Notes: a model not told the origin generated them from the letters alone. A DNA stretch of 21,967 nt from Caldilinea sp. CFX5 (GCA_021405325.1 QWII01000147.1:1-21967), one strand, 5' to 3'; shown: positions 7,812 to 16,138, counted from the stretch's first letter. Numbers and translations are program-made.

Positions 7812-9245
7812 TTAGCGCAGGCCGGCCACCTTCTGGCCATCGGCCAGGATGGCGGAGACAGCCGCTTTGTCAGTCGTCTCGGTGTAGACCCGAATCAACG
7901 GCTCGGTGCCGGAGAAGCGCACCAGGAGCCAGCCGCCATCATCCATGACAAATTTATAGCCGTCGGTCGTATCTTTTTGCACCACGGCATGGCCGCCCAG
8001 GGTCAGCCCCTCAATCGCCACGCTATCCAAGCGTGCTTTGGCCGCTTTTTTCATGGCGTCATCCTGGACGCGGGTGTCGATGCGATCATAGAAATGTTCG
8101 CCCACTTTGGCAAAGAGCAGTTGCAACAATTCGCTGGGCTTTTTGCCGGTGCGCACCATAAAATCTAATAAATAGAGGTTGGCAATAATACCATCCCGTT
8201 CAGGAACATGGTTGCGGAAGGCATAGCCGCCGCTCTCTTCGCCGCCGATGAGCGCCTTGTGTTCGACCATCGCCGGGGCGACATATTTGAAGCCGACACC
8301 AGTGTTGACCACCGGCACGCCATAGAGCTTGCCCAGTTTGTCCAGCATCGAGGTGGTGCTAAGGGTCTTAACAATCGTGCCCCGTTCGCCGCGTACTTCC
8401 AGCAAATAGTAGGCCAATAAGCCATAGACGCGCAGTTGGTCGATGAAGTTCCCGTTTTCGTCGCCAAAGCCGCAGCGATCAGCGTCGCCGTCCATGATAC
8501 AAACACAGTCGGCGCCATGCTTGCGCCCAGCGGCCAATCCGGCATCGACATTGGGCGGAATCGGTTCAGGGCGCTTCATCTCCGGGAAGATGGGATTGCG
8601 TTCGGCATGAACTTCAATGATCCGGCTCTTGCCGCCGCCCAAAATTTCGGTGAGCCAGCCGGAGCCGTTGCCCCACATGTTGTCCACCACAACCGTCAAG
8701 CCGGCATCTTTGATGGGCTGAACGTCAATTAATTCGGCCACGCGCCGCAGATAGGCTGGTTTGGCGTCGAAATATTCGATCTGCTTAGCGGCCAACGCTT
8801 TGTCCAGCCGCACACGCTGGATCGCCGCCCTGTCATCGGCCGCGGGGATGCCGGTTTCGATCTGCTTCAGACCATCCGGCGCAATGGCGCCGCCGGCTTC
8901 ATCGCGCACTTTGAAACCGCAATCCTCCGGCGGGTTATGGCTGGCCGTAATGTTGATGGCGCCCAGCGCATCTTTGGCGCCAACGCTAAAGCTGATCACC
9001 GGCGTGGGCGTCGCCTTGTCGGTGAGGTAGACATGAAAACCGTTACCGGCCAAGACTTCAGCCGTAGCGGCGGCGAAATGTTCCGCCTGAAAGCGCCGGT
9101 CGTGACCGACGACGACACTGCCGGTTTTGCCCTGGGTTTTGAGATAGTTGGCGAACCCTTGCGCACAGCGCCGGACATTGGCAAAGGTATAATCATCGCC
9201 GATCCGCCCACGCCAACCATCTGTGCCAAACTTAATATCACTCAT
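7812..9245 (-). CDS. Phosphoglucomutase/phosphomannomutase (alpha-D-phosphohexomutase)
   Basis: 477 residues with the four domains of the family in order. FGTDGWRG opens domain 1. The active-site loop is NITASHNP with the phosphoserine S102. The metal loop is DGDADR (252-257). The sugar-binding loop is GEESGG (335-340), and the phosphate-binding loop is RFSGTEP (443-449). It interconverts hexose 1- and 6-phosphates (glucose or mannose), feeding nucleotide-sugar synthesis. That fits the glycosyltransferase at the end of the same minus-strand block. AAGGAG 6 nt before the ATG confirms the start. It is probably the first gene of the block, separated from TatD by hairpin G, so co-transcription through it is uncertain. 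Confidence 0.95.
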   Translation of the reverse strand: MSDIKFGTDGWRGRIGDDYTFANVRRCAQGFANYLKTQGKTGSVVVGHDRRFQAEHFAAATAEVLAGNGFHVYLTDKATPTPVISFSVGAKDALGAINITASHNPPEDCGFKVRDEAGGAIAPDGLKQIETGIPAADDRAAIQRVRLDKALAAKQIEYFDAKPAYLRRVAELIDVQPIKDAGLTVVVDNMWGNGSGWLTEILGGGKSRIIEVHAERNPIFPEMKRPEPIPPNVDAGLAAGRKHGADCVCIMDGDADRCGFGDENGNFIDQLRVYGLLAYYLLEVRGERGTIVKTLSTTSMLDKLGKLYGVPVVNTGVGFKYVAPAMVEHKALIGGEESGGYAFRNHVPERDGIIANLYLLDFMVRTGKKPSELLQLLFAKVGEHFYDRIDTRVQDDAMKKAAKARLDSVAIEGLTLGGHAVVQKDTTDGYKFVMDDGGWLLVRFSGTEPLIRVYTETTDKAAVSAILADGQKVAGLR

Positions 9246-9459
9246 CGGTACTCCTTATTGTTGCGTTGCTGGTTTTGGCATTGTAATGCCCGTTGTCGAA
9301 TGTAACTGCCCCTTGGTTTTGACATCATACCCCAGTTCGCTCCACAATTGGCAGTGTTATGGTTCAAAAGGTGGAGGAATGGTTGACCCAATCCACGCCT
9401 TAAGTATAACAGCAATCGAAACGAGAGACGAAACTGGCCGTTATTTGATGGAAAAGTTA

Positions 9460-9495
9460 GTAATCAGTAATCGAGAATGATTCATTGCTAATTAC
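9460..9495. repeat. Imperfect hairpin H
   Basis: GTAATCAGTAAT (9460-9471) pairs with ATTGCTAATTAC (9484-9495) at 10 of 12 positions. It lies in the divergent space between the phosphohexomutase (-) and nitroreductase (+) genes. It is the only repeat of this kind not obviously attached to a gene 3' end, and is less perfect than the others. Confidence 0.45.
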
Positions 9496-9539
9496 AGTTT
9501 GTTCACTAGCCGGTGGAAGGGAAGAGGGGGAGTGGTCTT

Positions 9540-10184
9540 ATGGATTTAGTAACAGTTGATCATCTGTTGACGACAACGCGGTCGGTGCGCAAGCGCCTTG
9601 ATTTGACGCGACCGGTAGCGCGGGAAACGATTGAAGCGTGTTTGCAACTTGCCCTGCAGGCGCCCAGCGGCTCTAACCGGCAGGGTTGGCACTTTCTGAT
9701 TGTGACCGACCCGGACAAACGGGCGGCGATTGCCGGCTACTATCGCCAGGCGTTCAAACAATATTTGGGGGCAGCCCAGCCGGAGGAATTGGAACCGTTA
9801 AAGGCCGACCAGCAAGCCGGCAGCGGTTCGCGCGTCCTCAAGTCGGCGAGCTACCTTTCGCGCAATCTCCAGAAAGTGCCGGTGTATATCATCCCTTGCA
9901 TTGAGGGGCGGGTTGAAACGGCGGGGCTGATGGCGCAAGCGTCGCTCTACGGCTCGATCCTGCCGGCCACCTGGTCGTTGATGTTGGCGCTCCGTTCGCG
10001 TGGTCTGGGGTCGGTCTGGACGACGCTACACCTGGCCTACGAAAAAGAGATTGCCGAGTTGCTGGGCATCCCGCCGACCATTACCCAGGCAGCGCTGATC
10101 CCGGTCGCTTACTTTACCGGTGATGACTTCAAACCAGCTCAACGGAAACCCCTGGCGGAAGTGACGCATTGGGAGGAATGGTAA
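9540..10184 (+). CDS. Nitroreductase-family FMN oxidoreductase
   Basis: 214 residues from the ATG at 9540. The family's N-terminal TTRSVRKRL (11-20) and QAPSGSNRQGWHF (40-52) are FMN-contacting motifs; GSILPATWSLMLALRSRGLGS (about 145-165) is the conserved helix and turn before the second half of the fold. Members use NAD(P)H and FMN to reduce nitro groups, quinones or enones, or catalyse dehydrogenations; the substrate cannot be read here. An upstream GTG (9513) would add nine residues, but a purine-rich AAGAGGGGGAG (9522-9532) is correctly placed for the ATG. It is transcribed alone, divergent from the phosphohexomutase, and followed 5 nt after its stop by hairpin I. Confidence 0.92.
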   Translation: MDLVTVDHLLTTTRSVRKRLDLTRPVARETIEACLQLALQAPSGSNRQGWHFLIVTDPDKRAAIAGYYRQAFKQYLGAAQPEELEPLKADQQAGSGSRVLKSASYLSRNLQKVPVYIIPCIEGRVETAGLMAQASLYGSILPATWSLMLALRSRGLGSVWTTLHLAYEKEIAELLGIPPTITQAALIPVAYFTGDDFKPAQRKPLAEVTHWEEW

Positions 10185-10189
10185 GCAAG

Positions 10190-10371
10190 AACAGAACAAC
10201 GGATTCAGGTAGCAACGGATTTTATTCGGGAATGTCGAGATGGTATATATCAGGAGAGCTTTACTCATATAAACGTCATTTGAACCGTAAGCCATCAGTG
10301 ACAGGAGCTAAATCCGTTGCTACCTGAATCCGTTGTTCTGTTTCCGTTGCTACCTGAATCCGTTGTTGTGT
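10190..10371. repeat. 33-bp inverted repeat I with an extra tandem copy
   Basis: Positions 10190-10222 and 10310-10342 are perfect reverse complements around an 87-nt loop. The right arm is then followed by a second copy of most of itself (10343-10367 repeats 10313-10337), giving a 30-bp direct repeat. Internally the arm contains the word CCGTTG twice. It begins 5 nt after the nitroreductase stop. The loop has no recognised gene. Confidence 0.85.
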
Positions 10372-10397
10372 CCCACGCCATCAACGAAAAGTGTTGT

Positions 10398-10426
10398 TTG
10401 ACTTACAGGCCGGAAAGTGGTAGAGT
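10398..10426 (+). promoter_or_regulatory. Sigma-70-like promoter for the solute-binding protein gene
   Basis: TTGACT (10398-10403), a 17-nt spacer, then TAGAGT (10421-10426). The -35 differs from consensus by one base and the -10 by two. It lies about 66 nt upstream of the ATG and downstream of hairpin I, so this gene probably has its own transcript. Confidence 0.6.
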
Positions 10427-10491
10427 ACAGAAGCCTTCTAAGGACTCAACCAATCTTCTAAGTTCATCCCGATTGTAAAGGAGACCGACTG

Positions 10492-11865
10492 ATGCTGAAA
10501 CAGAATGTCAACCGTCGCACTTTCCTGCGTGGTATGGCTGTCGCCGGGTTGGGCGCAGCCAGTGTGCAGTTGTTGGCGGCTTGTCCGGCGCCGGTAGCGC
10601 CGGCCGGCAGCGCCCCCAGCACGACGGATGCCGGCGCCGCCCCGGCCGCTACTGATGTCACCTTGCGCGTCCAGGTGCCGCCGGAAGCCGGCCAGAGTGT
10701 CATGCCTGGTATTTTGGCCGAACGCTATCAGGCCGATAGCGGCGTCACCGTCTTAATTGAAGAGACGATCTACGGCGAAATCGAAACCAAGACGCAGACC
10801 GGCTTTATCTCCAACACCCTGCAAGACTTGCTCTACGGCCACCATCGCTGGCTCTTTATCAACTATCTCAAGGGTATCTACCTGGAGATTGATGACCTGT
10901 TGGCTTCGGATCCGCCGGCGGACTATGCCGATATGTATCCCAGCATCATGGCCGGCAATTCACTGGATGGCAAGAACTTCAGCGTTCCCGGCGTTGTCCA
11001 TCCCGGCGGCAACATTGCTGTGAACTACAACAAGACGCTGTTGGCCGAAAAGGGTTTGCCCGAACCACAAGCCGGCTGGACAATCAACGACTGGGCCGAA
11101 TTGGCAAAAGCCGCCGCTGATCCAGCCGCCGGCATCTTCGGCATTGGCTTCGACAGCCTGAGTGCGTTACACTATTACAGTAACTTTTCCCGCTCATGGG
11201 GCAAGCCTGACACAACCGACAGTTGGGTCATGAATCAGGAAGGCACGCAACTGACCTATAACACCGACCTACATGGTGAATTGGCGGCCTGGTATCTTGA
11301 CTTGCTCGACAATAAGATTGCCCCGCGCAAAGCCGATCAGATCGATGGCGGCTTGTTCCCCGCCGGGTTGAATGTCACCCATGCCAGCACCGTCGGCGGT
11401 GTAGCCAACTTTTTGAACACCATTGAGGGGCGCTTTGAGATGGATGCCGTGTTGATGCCGGTTGGCGCCGAAGGGCGTCAAGGGACCTGCTACTCCGGTA
11501 ACATGCACATGATCAGCACCAAGACCGAACACCCGGAAGAAGCCTGGGAACTGCTCAAGCTCTACTCCTCCGGCGAAGCGGGCGTCTTGATGGTGTTGGA
11601 AGGCAAGCTCCAGCCGAACGGTCACAAGTCGGCGTGGACGGACCCCAAGGTCAACGAAGTTAACCGCATGTTCGGCATTACCGATGCGTTGCTGACCGCC
11701 GGCATCGAACCCTTCCCCATGCCCAAGAACACTCGCTTCACCGAAGCCAACAACGCCTTCCAGAATGAAATGGATCTCATCTGGGAAGGGCAGGTCGGCT
11801 GGGCGGAACACGCGCCGGTGATCGAGCAGAAGGTGAATGAAGTGTTGTCGTTGGAACGGCCGTAA
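10492..11865 (+). CDS. ABC transporter sugar-binding lipoprotein (family 1), Tat-type signal
   Basis: 457 residues. The N-terminus has a twin-arginine motif (NRRTFLRG, R8-R9), a hydrophobic segment and a lipobox LLAAC with acceptor C31. It is followed by a Pro/Ala/Ser-rich linker (32-55). The mature part has the family 1 extracellular solute-binding fold: an early Val/Glu-rich strand-helix, GHHRWLFINYLKGIYLEIDDLL, VPGVVHPGGNIAVNYNKTLLAEKGLPEP and a late EEAWELLKLYSSGEAG segment. It should capture an oligosaccharide or sugar derivative outside the membrane. AAGGAG 8 nt before the ATG fixes the start. No permease or ATPase gene is adjacent, so its transporter partner must lie elsewhere. Neighbouring catabolic genes suggest a sugar-acid type ligand, by inference only. 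Confidence 0.93.
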   Translation: MLKQNVNRRTFLRGMAVAGLGAASVQLLAACPAPVAPAGSAPSTTDAGAAPAATDVTLRVQVPPEAGQSVMPGILAERYQADSGVTVLIEETIYGEIETKTQTGFISNTLQDLLYGHHRWLFINYLKGIYLEIDDLLASDPPADYADMYPSIMAGNSLDGKNFSVPGVVHPGGNIAVNYNKTLLAEKGLPEPQAGWTINDWAELAKAAADPAAGIFGIGFDSLSALHYYSNFSRSWGKPDTTDSWVMNQEGTQLTYNTDLHGELAAWYLDLLDNKIAPRKADQIDGGLFPAGLNVTHASTVGGVANFLNTIEGRFEMDAVLMPVGAEGRQGTCYSGNMHMISTKTEHPEEAWELLKLYSSGEAGVLMVLEGKLQPNGHKSAWTDPKVNEVNRMFGITDALLTAGIEPFPMPKNTRFTEANNAFQNEMDLIWEGQVGWAEHAPVIEQKVNEVLSLERP

Positions 11866-11869
11866 TTTT

Positions 11870-11949
11870 AAGGTAGACAGGTACACAGGTAAATAGGTGA
11901 TTACTTCCCTGTCTACCTGTCTACCTGTCTACCTATTTACCTATTTACC
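11870..11949. repeat. Octamer-word hairpin J
   Basis: The left arm is three octamers, GGTAGACA, GGTACACA and GGTAAATA (11872-11895). The right arm is five octamers, three TGTCTACC (11910-11933) and two TATTTACC (11934-11949). Each arm is a tandem array, so pairing can slide in 8-bp steps. It begins 5 nt after the solute-binding protein stop and lies immediately before an intrinsic terminator. Confidence 0.85.
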
Positions 11950-11952
11950 ATG

Positions 11953-11983
11953 AGCCGCCCGGTTGGGCGGCTTTTTTCTTTTT
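11953..11983 (+). terminator. Intrinsic terminator abutting the next ribosome site
   Basis: AGCCGCCC (11953-11960) and GGGCGGCT (11965-11972) form an 8-bp GC stem with a GGTT loop. A run TTTTTTCTTTTT follows, a textbook rho-independent terminator for the solute-binding protein gene. The T-run ends exactly where the GAGGAG ribosome site of the amidohydrolase begins. Confidence 0.9.
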
Positions 11984-11989
11984 GAGGAG
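11984..11989 (+). promoter_or_regulatory. Ribosome binding site deciding the amidohydrolase start
   Basis: GAGGAG lies 6 nt before the ATG at 11996. It excludes the longer frame opening (TTG at 11963), which would put coding sequence inside the terminator. Confidence 0.8.
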
Positions 11990-11995
11990 AATCGT

Positions 11996-13285
11996 ATGAG
12001 TACCGAATTGGCGCAGGTCATTCAGACAACGCCGTTGTGTGACACGCACGAGCATCTGCATGGTGAAGCGCACTTTTTGAACAATAGTCCTGATCTGTTG
12101 CAAGGTCTTTTTGACAACTATGTCACCGCTGATCTGATTGTGGCGGGGGCGAAGCCGGCGGCGGTGACGGCGCTGCTCGATAAACAGAACCCGGATCTGA
12201 AGAGTCGCTTTGCCGGCATTCAGGAAGCCTGGGCGGCGGTGCAATATACCGGTTATGGCGAAGCCGTGCGCTTGATCGCACGCGAGGTATACGGTATTGA
12301 GGAATTAACGGCGGCGACCATCGAAGCGGCGCAGGAGCGCCATCAGGCGCTCTGCAAACCAGGGGCGCGGCTGGAATTGTTGCGGCATTACGCCAACCTG
12401 GATCATGTGCAGGTCGATGATTTTACCCGCGCCTGTGCGCCCGACCCATCGGGGCCGGATTTCTTCTTTTATGACATTTCCTGGGTCGGCTTTTGTAACG
12501 CCAACTTTGATGTCAAAAACCTGAGTGCGGAAACCAATGTCGATGTGCGTGATCTGGCGACGCTACGCCTGGCGATGGAGCAGGTCTTTGTACAAAATGC
12601 CCACTATGCCATTGCCATCAAAAGCCAACACGCTTATAATCGCACCCTTCTCTGGCGTGAACGGAGCGACCACGAGGCGGCGTTGGCGCTGGATGCCTAT
12701 CTGACCAACCCGGCCACCTTGAGTATTGAAGATCGGCTCTGCCTGGGCGACTGGTGTTGGGCGCGTGGGGTCGAGTTAGGGATCGCCTATGATCTGCCCT
12801 TCAAGATTCACACCGGCTACTATGCCGGTCACAGCCGGATGCCAGTCGATTATATTCGCAGCGGCAATCTTTGCGCCTTGCTGGCAAAGTATCTGGATGC
12901 CCGCTTTGTCCTGATGCACATTGCCTATCCCTACAGCCACGAACTACTGGCGCTGGCCAAACATTACCCGAATGTCTATGTCGATCTCTGCTGGGCGTGG
13001 AGCATCGACCCTTATAGCGCCGGTGACTTTGTGCGGCGCTATATTCATGCGACGCCGGCCAACAAACTCTTTATCTTTGGCGGCGACACCTTCTGGCCCA
13101 TGGGCGCCGTCGCTTATGCCTATCAGGCGCGCCAATGGTTGACCCGTGCGCTCGAAGCCGAGGTGCAAGAACGCTTGTTGACGGAGACGCAAGCCATCGG
13201 CCTGGCCCAACGCTTCCTACGTGAAAACCAGTATCTTTGCTTCCACGTTGCTCAAAAGAAAGCGCAACTGTCGGGCAACCGCTGA
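11996..13285 (+). CDS. Amidohydrolase-family (PF04909-like) metal-dependent hydrolase
   Basis: 429 residues. The TIM-barrel metal site is recognisable: DTHEHLH (D16, H18, H20) at the first strand, FKIHTGYY (H272), FVLMHIAYPYSHE (H308) and FGGDTFWP (D364) at the end of strand 8. IKSQHAYNR (about 209-216) and VDLCWAWSIDP (329-339) are further barrel segments. This pattern belongs to the amidohydrolase-2 branch, which includes decarboxylases, lactonases and uronate-isomerase-like proteins; the substrate is unknown. No signal peptide, so cytoplasmic. It follows the solute-binding protein with a terminator between, so expression is either read-through or from a promoter I could not locate. It may process an imported sugar acid or lactone. 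Confidence 0.88.
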   Translation: MSTELAQVIQTTPLCDTHEHLHGEAHFLNNSPDLLQGLFDNYVTADLIVAGAKPAAVTALLDKQNPDLKSRFAGIQEAWAAVQYTGYGEAVRLIAREVYGIEELTAATIEAAQERHQALCKPGARLELLRHYANLDHVQVDDFTRACAPDPSGPDFFFYDISWVGFCNANFDVKNLSAETNVDVRDLATLRLAMEQVFVQNAHYAIAIKSQHAYNRTLLWRERSDHEAALALDAYLTNPATLSIEDRLCLGDWCWARGVELGIAYDLPFKIHTGYYAGHSRMPVDYIRSGNLCALLAKYLDARFVLMHIAYPYSHELLALAKHYPNVYVDLCWAWSIDPYSAGDFVRRYIHATPANKLFIFGGDTFWPMGAVAYAYQARQWLTRALEAEVQERLLTETQAIGLAQRFLRENQYLCFHVAQKKAQLSGNR

Positions 13286-13357
13286 AAAAGCATCTGCCAG
13301 TAGTATCCCTTCCACGTACAAAGCAGTGGGCGCAGGATGCGCAGGCATGGTAAGATA

Positions 13358-13478
13358 GGCAGTAGGTCAGTAAGGCAGTAGGTCAGTAAGGCAGTAGGTC
13401 AGTCTGGTGGGTAAACTGCCTCACGGTTTTACTGTCTCACTGTTCTACTGTCTCACTGTTTTACTAGCTCACTGTCTT
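13358..13478. repeat. Octamer-word hairpin K
   Basis: The left side has 2.9 copies of a 16-mer made of two octamer variants (GGCAGTAGGTCAGTAA, 13358-13403). The right side (13414-13478) is a run of complementary octamers of the type TACTGTCT/CACTGTTC. The same words occur in repeat N at 17884. It starts 72 nt after the amidohydrolase stop and ends before the AAAGGAG ribosome site of the next gene. Confidence 0.85.
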
Positions 13479-13503
13479 CCCGTACTACGCGAAAGGAGTC
13501 TTT

Positions 13504-14907
13504 GTGAATATAGTCTTGTTGCCGTGGCGCCACCGACCATTTTCCGCCTTTACCTGCTTACTGCTGGTCTTTGTGGTTTTGCTGACTGGGGCATGGATCG
13601 CGCTGAGTGCGTTGGAAGCGTCGCCTTCGCTGGCCGCAACCGAACAACCGGCGGCGATCACGATCCAACTCACCCCCTTTGCCACCGGACTGAGCCAGCC
13701 GGTTGATATTGCCAATGCCGGCGATGATCGCCTCTTTGTGGTGCAGCAGAGCGGCCAAATTCGTGTTGTCCAGGCCAATGGTACGGTTCTACCAACGCCC
13801 TTCCTCGATATTAGCAGCCGTGTAGCGACCGACGGTTCCGAGCGCGGGCTGTTAGGGCTGGTATTTGAACCGGGCAGTTCCACGGTCTTTTATGTGAACT
13901 ACACACGCAAAAGCAGCAATCCCCAACAGCATGGCGATACGGTCATCGCCCGTTACCGCGTCACCGGCGGCGACCCGAATGTGGCCGACCCGGCCAGTGA
14001 GCAAGTCGTCCTCGTTGTCGAGCAGCCGGCCTCCAACCATAATGCCGGCGACCTGGCGTTTGGGCCGGATGGCTATCTCTACATCCCCTTGGGCGATGGC
14101 GGCGGCGGCGGTGACCCCGATGACAACGCCCAAGATTTGAACGAATTGCTGGGGAAAATGCTGCGCATCAAAGTCACCGGTGAGCAAACCTATACGATCC
14201 CGCCTGACAACCCCTATGTCAACGATAATAACCCGGCTACCCGCGCCGAAATCTGGGCGTTAGGACTGCGCAACCCCTGGCGCATCAGCTTTGATCGCTT
14301 GACCAATGACCTTTACATCGGCGATGTCGGCCAGAACGCCTACGAGGAGATCAGCTTCCAGCCGGCCAACAGCACCGGCAAGGAAAACTACGGCTGGGAC
14401 TGTCGCGAGGGCGCCCACCCCTATCAAGGCCCACAATCCCCCCTCTGCACCGCCAATAGCACCTTTACCGAGCCGATCTTTGAATATACACGCACTGAGA
14501 ATGAGACAAATCCATCAGCGCCTTGTTCTTCGATCACCGGCGGCTTTGTCTACCGGGGGGCAGCCTACCCGGCGTTGGTCGGTCACTATCTCCTGGCCGA
14601 CTATTGCTCCGGCAAATTCTGGAGCCTGATCCGCAATGGGCAAGGGCAATGGACATCCACCGCCCACGGGAAGCTCATGAATAGCGCCAGCACCTTTGGC
14701 GAGGATCGCAATGGCGAACTCTATGTCGCCAGTCGTGGGGATGGCATCCTCTATCGCATCACCACCCCCGATCAGGTCCCCCCCACAGTGACGGCAACCG
14801 TCACGCCAACAGCAACGCTTGTGCCAACCCAGACCCTGCAACCCACTGTGCCGCCCAATCAGAACAAAAAGCTCTATTTGCCATCCATTAAAAAAGATGG
14901 TAAATAA
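13504..14907 (+). CDS. Secreted PQQ-dependent sugar dehydrogenase-like beta-propeller (YliI/GSDH type)
   Basis: 467 residues from GTG, with AAAGGAG 5 nt upstream. An N-terminal hydrophobic segment (about 17-38) precedes an AxA-like site (SLAA), so the protein is exported or anchored. The propeller shows family motifs: GLSQPVDIA, GDDRLFVVQQSGQIRVV, ERGLLGLVF, NHNAGDLAFGPDGYLY (with the probable catalytic-site H179), GDGGGGGDPDDNAQ, NPWRISFD, YIGDVGQNAYEEI, ITGGFVYRG and EDRNGELYVAS. These match the soluble aldose sugar dehydrogenase family, which oxidises aldoses to lactones using PQQ and Ca2+. A Thr/Pro-rich linker (TPTATLVPTQTLQP) leads to a KKLYLPSIKK tail resembling that of the small secreted protein at 3522. 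Whether it uses PQQ or is a structural homologue is not provable here. Confidence 0.9.
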   Translation: MNIVLLPWRHRPFSAFTCLLLVFVVLLTGAWIALSALEASPSLAATEQPAAITIQLTPFATGLSQPVDIANAGDDRLFVVQQSGQIRVVQANGTVLPTPFLDISSRVATDGSERGLLGLVFEPGSSTVFYVNYTRKSSNPQQHGDTVIARYRVTGGDPNVADPASEQVVLVVEQPASNHNAGDLAFGPDGYLYIPLGDGGGGGDPDDNAQDLNELLGKMLRIKVTGEQTYTIPPDNPYVNDNNPATRAEIWALGLRNPWRISFDRLTNDLYIGDVGQNAYEEISFQPANSTGKENYGWDCREGAHPYQGPQSPLCTANSTFTEPIFEYTRTENETNPSAPCSSITGGFVYRGAAYPALVGHYLLADYCSGKFWSLIRNGQGQWTSTAHGKLMNSASTFGEDRNGELYVASRGDGILYRITTPDQVPPTVTATVTPTATLVPTQTLQPTVPPNQNKKLYLPSIKKDGK

Positions 14908-14914
14908 GGGGTAA

Positions 14915-14980
14915 CGTGCTGCGTGATTCGTGTTACGTGATCCATTGCCGCTACACTTAGCGCACGAATCACGCAGCACG
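14915..14980. repeat. Hairpin L (18-bp stem)
   Basis: Positions 14915-14932 and 14963-14980 are exact complements with a 30-nt loop. Words CGTGCTG/CGTGATT and GAATCAC recur on both sides and spill over beyond the stem. It starts 8 nt after the dehydrogenase stop and ends 42 nt before the start of the PLP enzyme. No T-tract. Confidence 0.8.
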
Positions 14981-15022
14981 AATCACACCCTTTCACACCA
15001 TACCACAGAACGGAAACCAAGC

Positions 15023-16138
15023 ATGAGCGTCTACGATGAATTGGGGATTCGCCCGTTAATTAATGCCAGCGCCACTTTGACACGATTAGGTGGCTCGATT
15101 ATGCCACGCGAAGTGGTCGAGGCGATGGTCGAGGCATCGCGCCATTTTGTCAACCTGGATGAGTTGCAACGGCGGGTCGGCGAGCGGATTGCCGAGTTGA
15201 CCCGGAACGAGGCGGCTTACGTCAGTTCCGGCGCAGCCGCGGGGATTGTGCTGGCGACGGCGGCCTGTATCACCCGTGGCGACCCGGCGGCAATGGCCCA
15301 ACTGCCCGATATGACCGGCCTCAAAGACGAGGTGATCATCCACAAGTCCCATCGCAATGGCTATGACTTTGCCGTGCGCCAGGTGGGGGTCAAGATCGTA
15401 GAAATCGGCTCGGCGGTGCATACCGAGCCGTGGGAGTTGGAGCGGGCGATCAATGACAAAACCGCCGCCATCTTCTGGTTTCAGGGAGCCATGACTGGCC
15501 GTGGGGATCTCCCGCTGGAAACCGTCATTGCAATCGCCAACCGCTTTGATGTGCCGGTGGTGGTTGATGCCGCCGCGCAGGTGCCGCCGGTGGAGAATCT
15601 CTGGCGCTTTACGCAGATGGGCGCGGCGCTGGCGATCTTTAGCGGCGGCAAGGATCTGCGCGGTCCCCAATCCTCCGGTCTGGTGCTGGGGCGCAAGGAT
15701 CTGATCGAAGCCTGTCGCCTCAACGGCAACCCCAACCAGGGCATTGGTCGCCCGATGAAGGTGGGCAAAGAGGAGCTGGTCGGCTTGTTGACCGCCGTCA
15801 AGCTCTACGTGAAGATGGATCATGAGGCGCGCGCTTCCCAGGACGAGGAAGTGGTGGCCGGCTGGTGCAGCGAATTGAATCGCATCCCCGGCGTTCATGC
15901 CGAGCGCTCTTTCCCCAACGAAGCCGGGCAACCCTTACCACGCGCCAAAGTGACCATTGACGCCGCCCGCGCCAGTCGTAGCCGTGATCAGGTGGTTAAG
16001 GAACTGGAAAATGGCGCGCCGGCCATTTCGGTCTCACAGGCCGGAACGGATGGCATCTACCTGAACCCGATGACCCTGGCCGATGGCGAAGAACAGATTG
16101 TACTGGATCGGTTGAAGGCAATTTTGCTTGCCGGTTGA
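15023..16138 (+). CDS. SelA/DgaE-like PLP-dependent enzyme
   Basis: 371 residues from the ATG at 15023; the frame is open upstream to 14930, but that part is the hairpin L spacer. It has the fold type I architecture of the SelA-related family: an INASATLTRLGGS opening, YVSSGAAAGIVLATAA (67-82) for cofactor phosphate binding, VVVDAAAQVPP with D182 contacting the pyridine nitrogen, and FSGGKDLRGPQSSGLVLG with the PLP lysine K210. Members include selenocysteine synthase and DgaE (D-glucosaminate-6-phosphate ammonia-lyase). The length of about 370 and the lack of the SelA N-terminal domain favour a DgaE-like catabolic lyase over selenocysteine synthesis. Nearby kinase, SIS and DapA-like genes fit that reading. 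Specificity is inferred. Confidence 0.88.
   Translation: MSVYDELGIRPLINASATLTRLGGSIMPREVVEAMVEASRHFVNLDELQRRVGERIAELTRNEAAYVSSGAAAGIVLATAACITRGDPAAMAQLPDMTGLKDEVIIHKSHRNGYDFAVRQVGVKIVEIGSAVHTEPWELERAINDKTAAIFWFQGAMTGRGDLPLETVIAIANRFDVPVVVDAAAQVPPVENLWRFTQMGAALAIFSGGKDLRGPQSSGLVLGRKDLIEACRLNGNPNQGIGRPMKVGKEELVGLLTAVKLYVKMDHEARASQDEEVVAGWCSELNRIPGVHAERSFPNEAGQPLPRAKVTIDAARASRSRDQVVKELENGAPAISVSQAGTDGIYLNPMTLADGEEQIVLDRLKAILLAG

Noticed and set aside
9319..9324. TTGACA hexamer in the divergent region before the nitroreductase gene
   Set aside because: No acceptable -10 at 16-18 nt (a TGTTAT lies too far away), so not called a promoter.
10026..10295. Minus-strand 89-codon frame across the nitroreductase end and the loop of repeat I
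   Set aside because: Overlaps a well-supported gene antisense, with no ribosome site or recognisable protein content.
13358..13478. Possible CRISPR-like array
   Set aside because: Units are 16 bp with no spacers, and the other side is the inverted complement; there are no cas genes.
15023..16138. Selenocysteine synthase (SelA) and hence a selenocysteine system
   Set aside because: About 370 residues without the SelA N-terminal domain, no selB or tRNA-Sec nearby, and a sugar-catabolic context.
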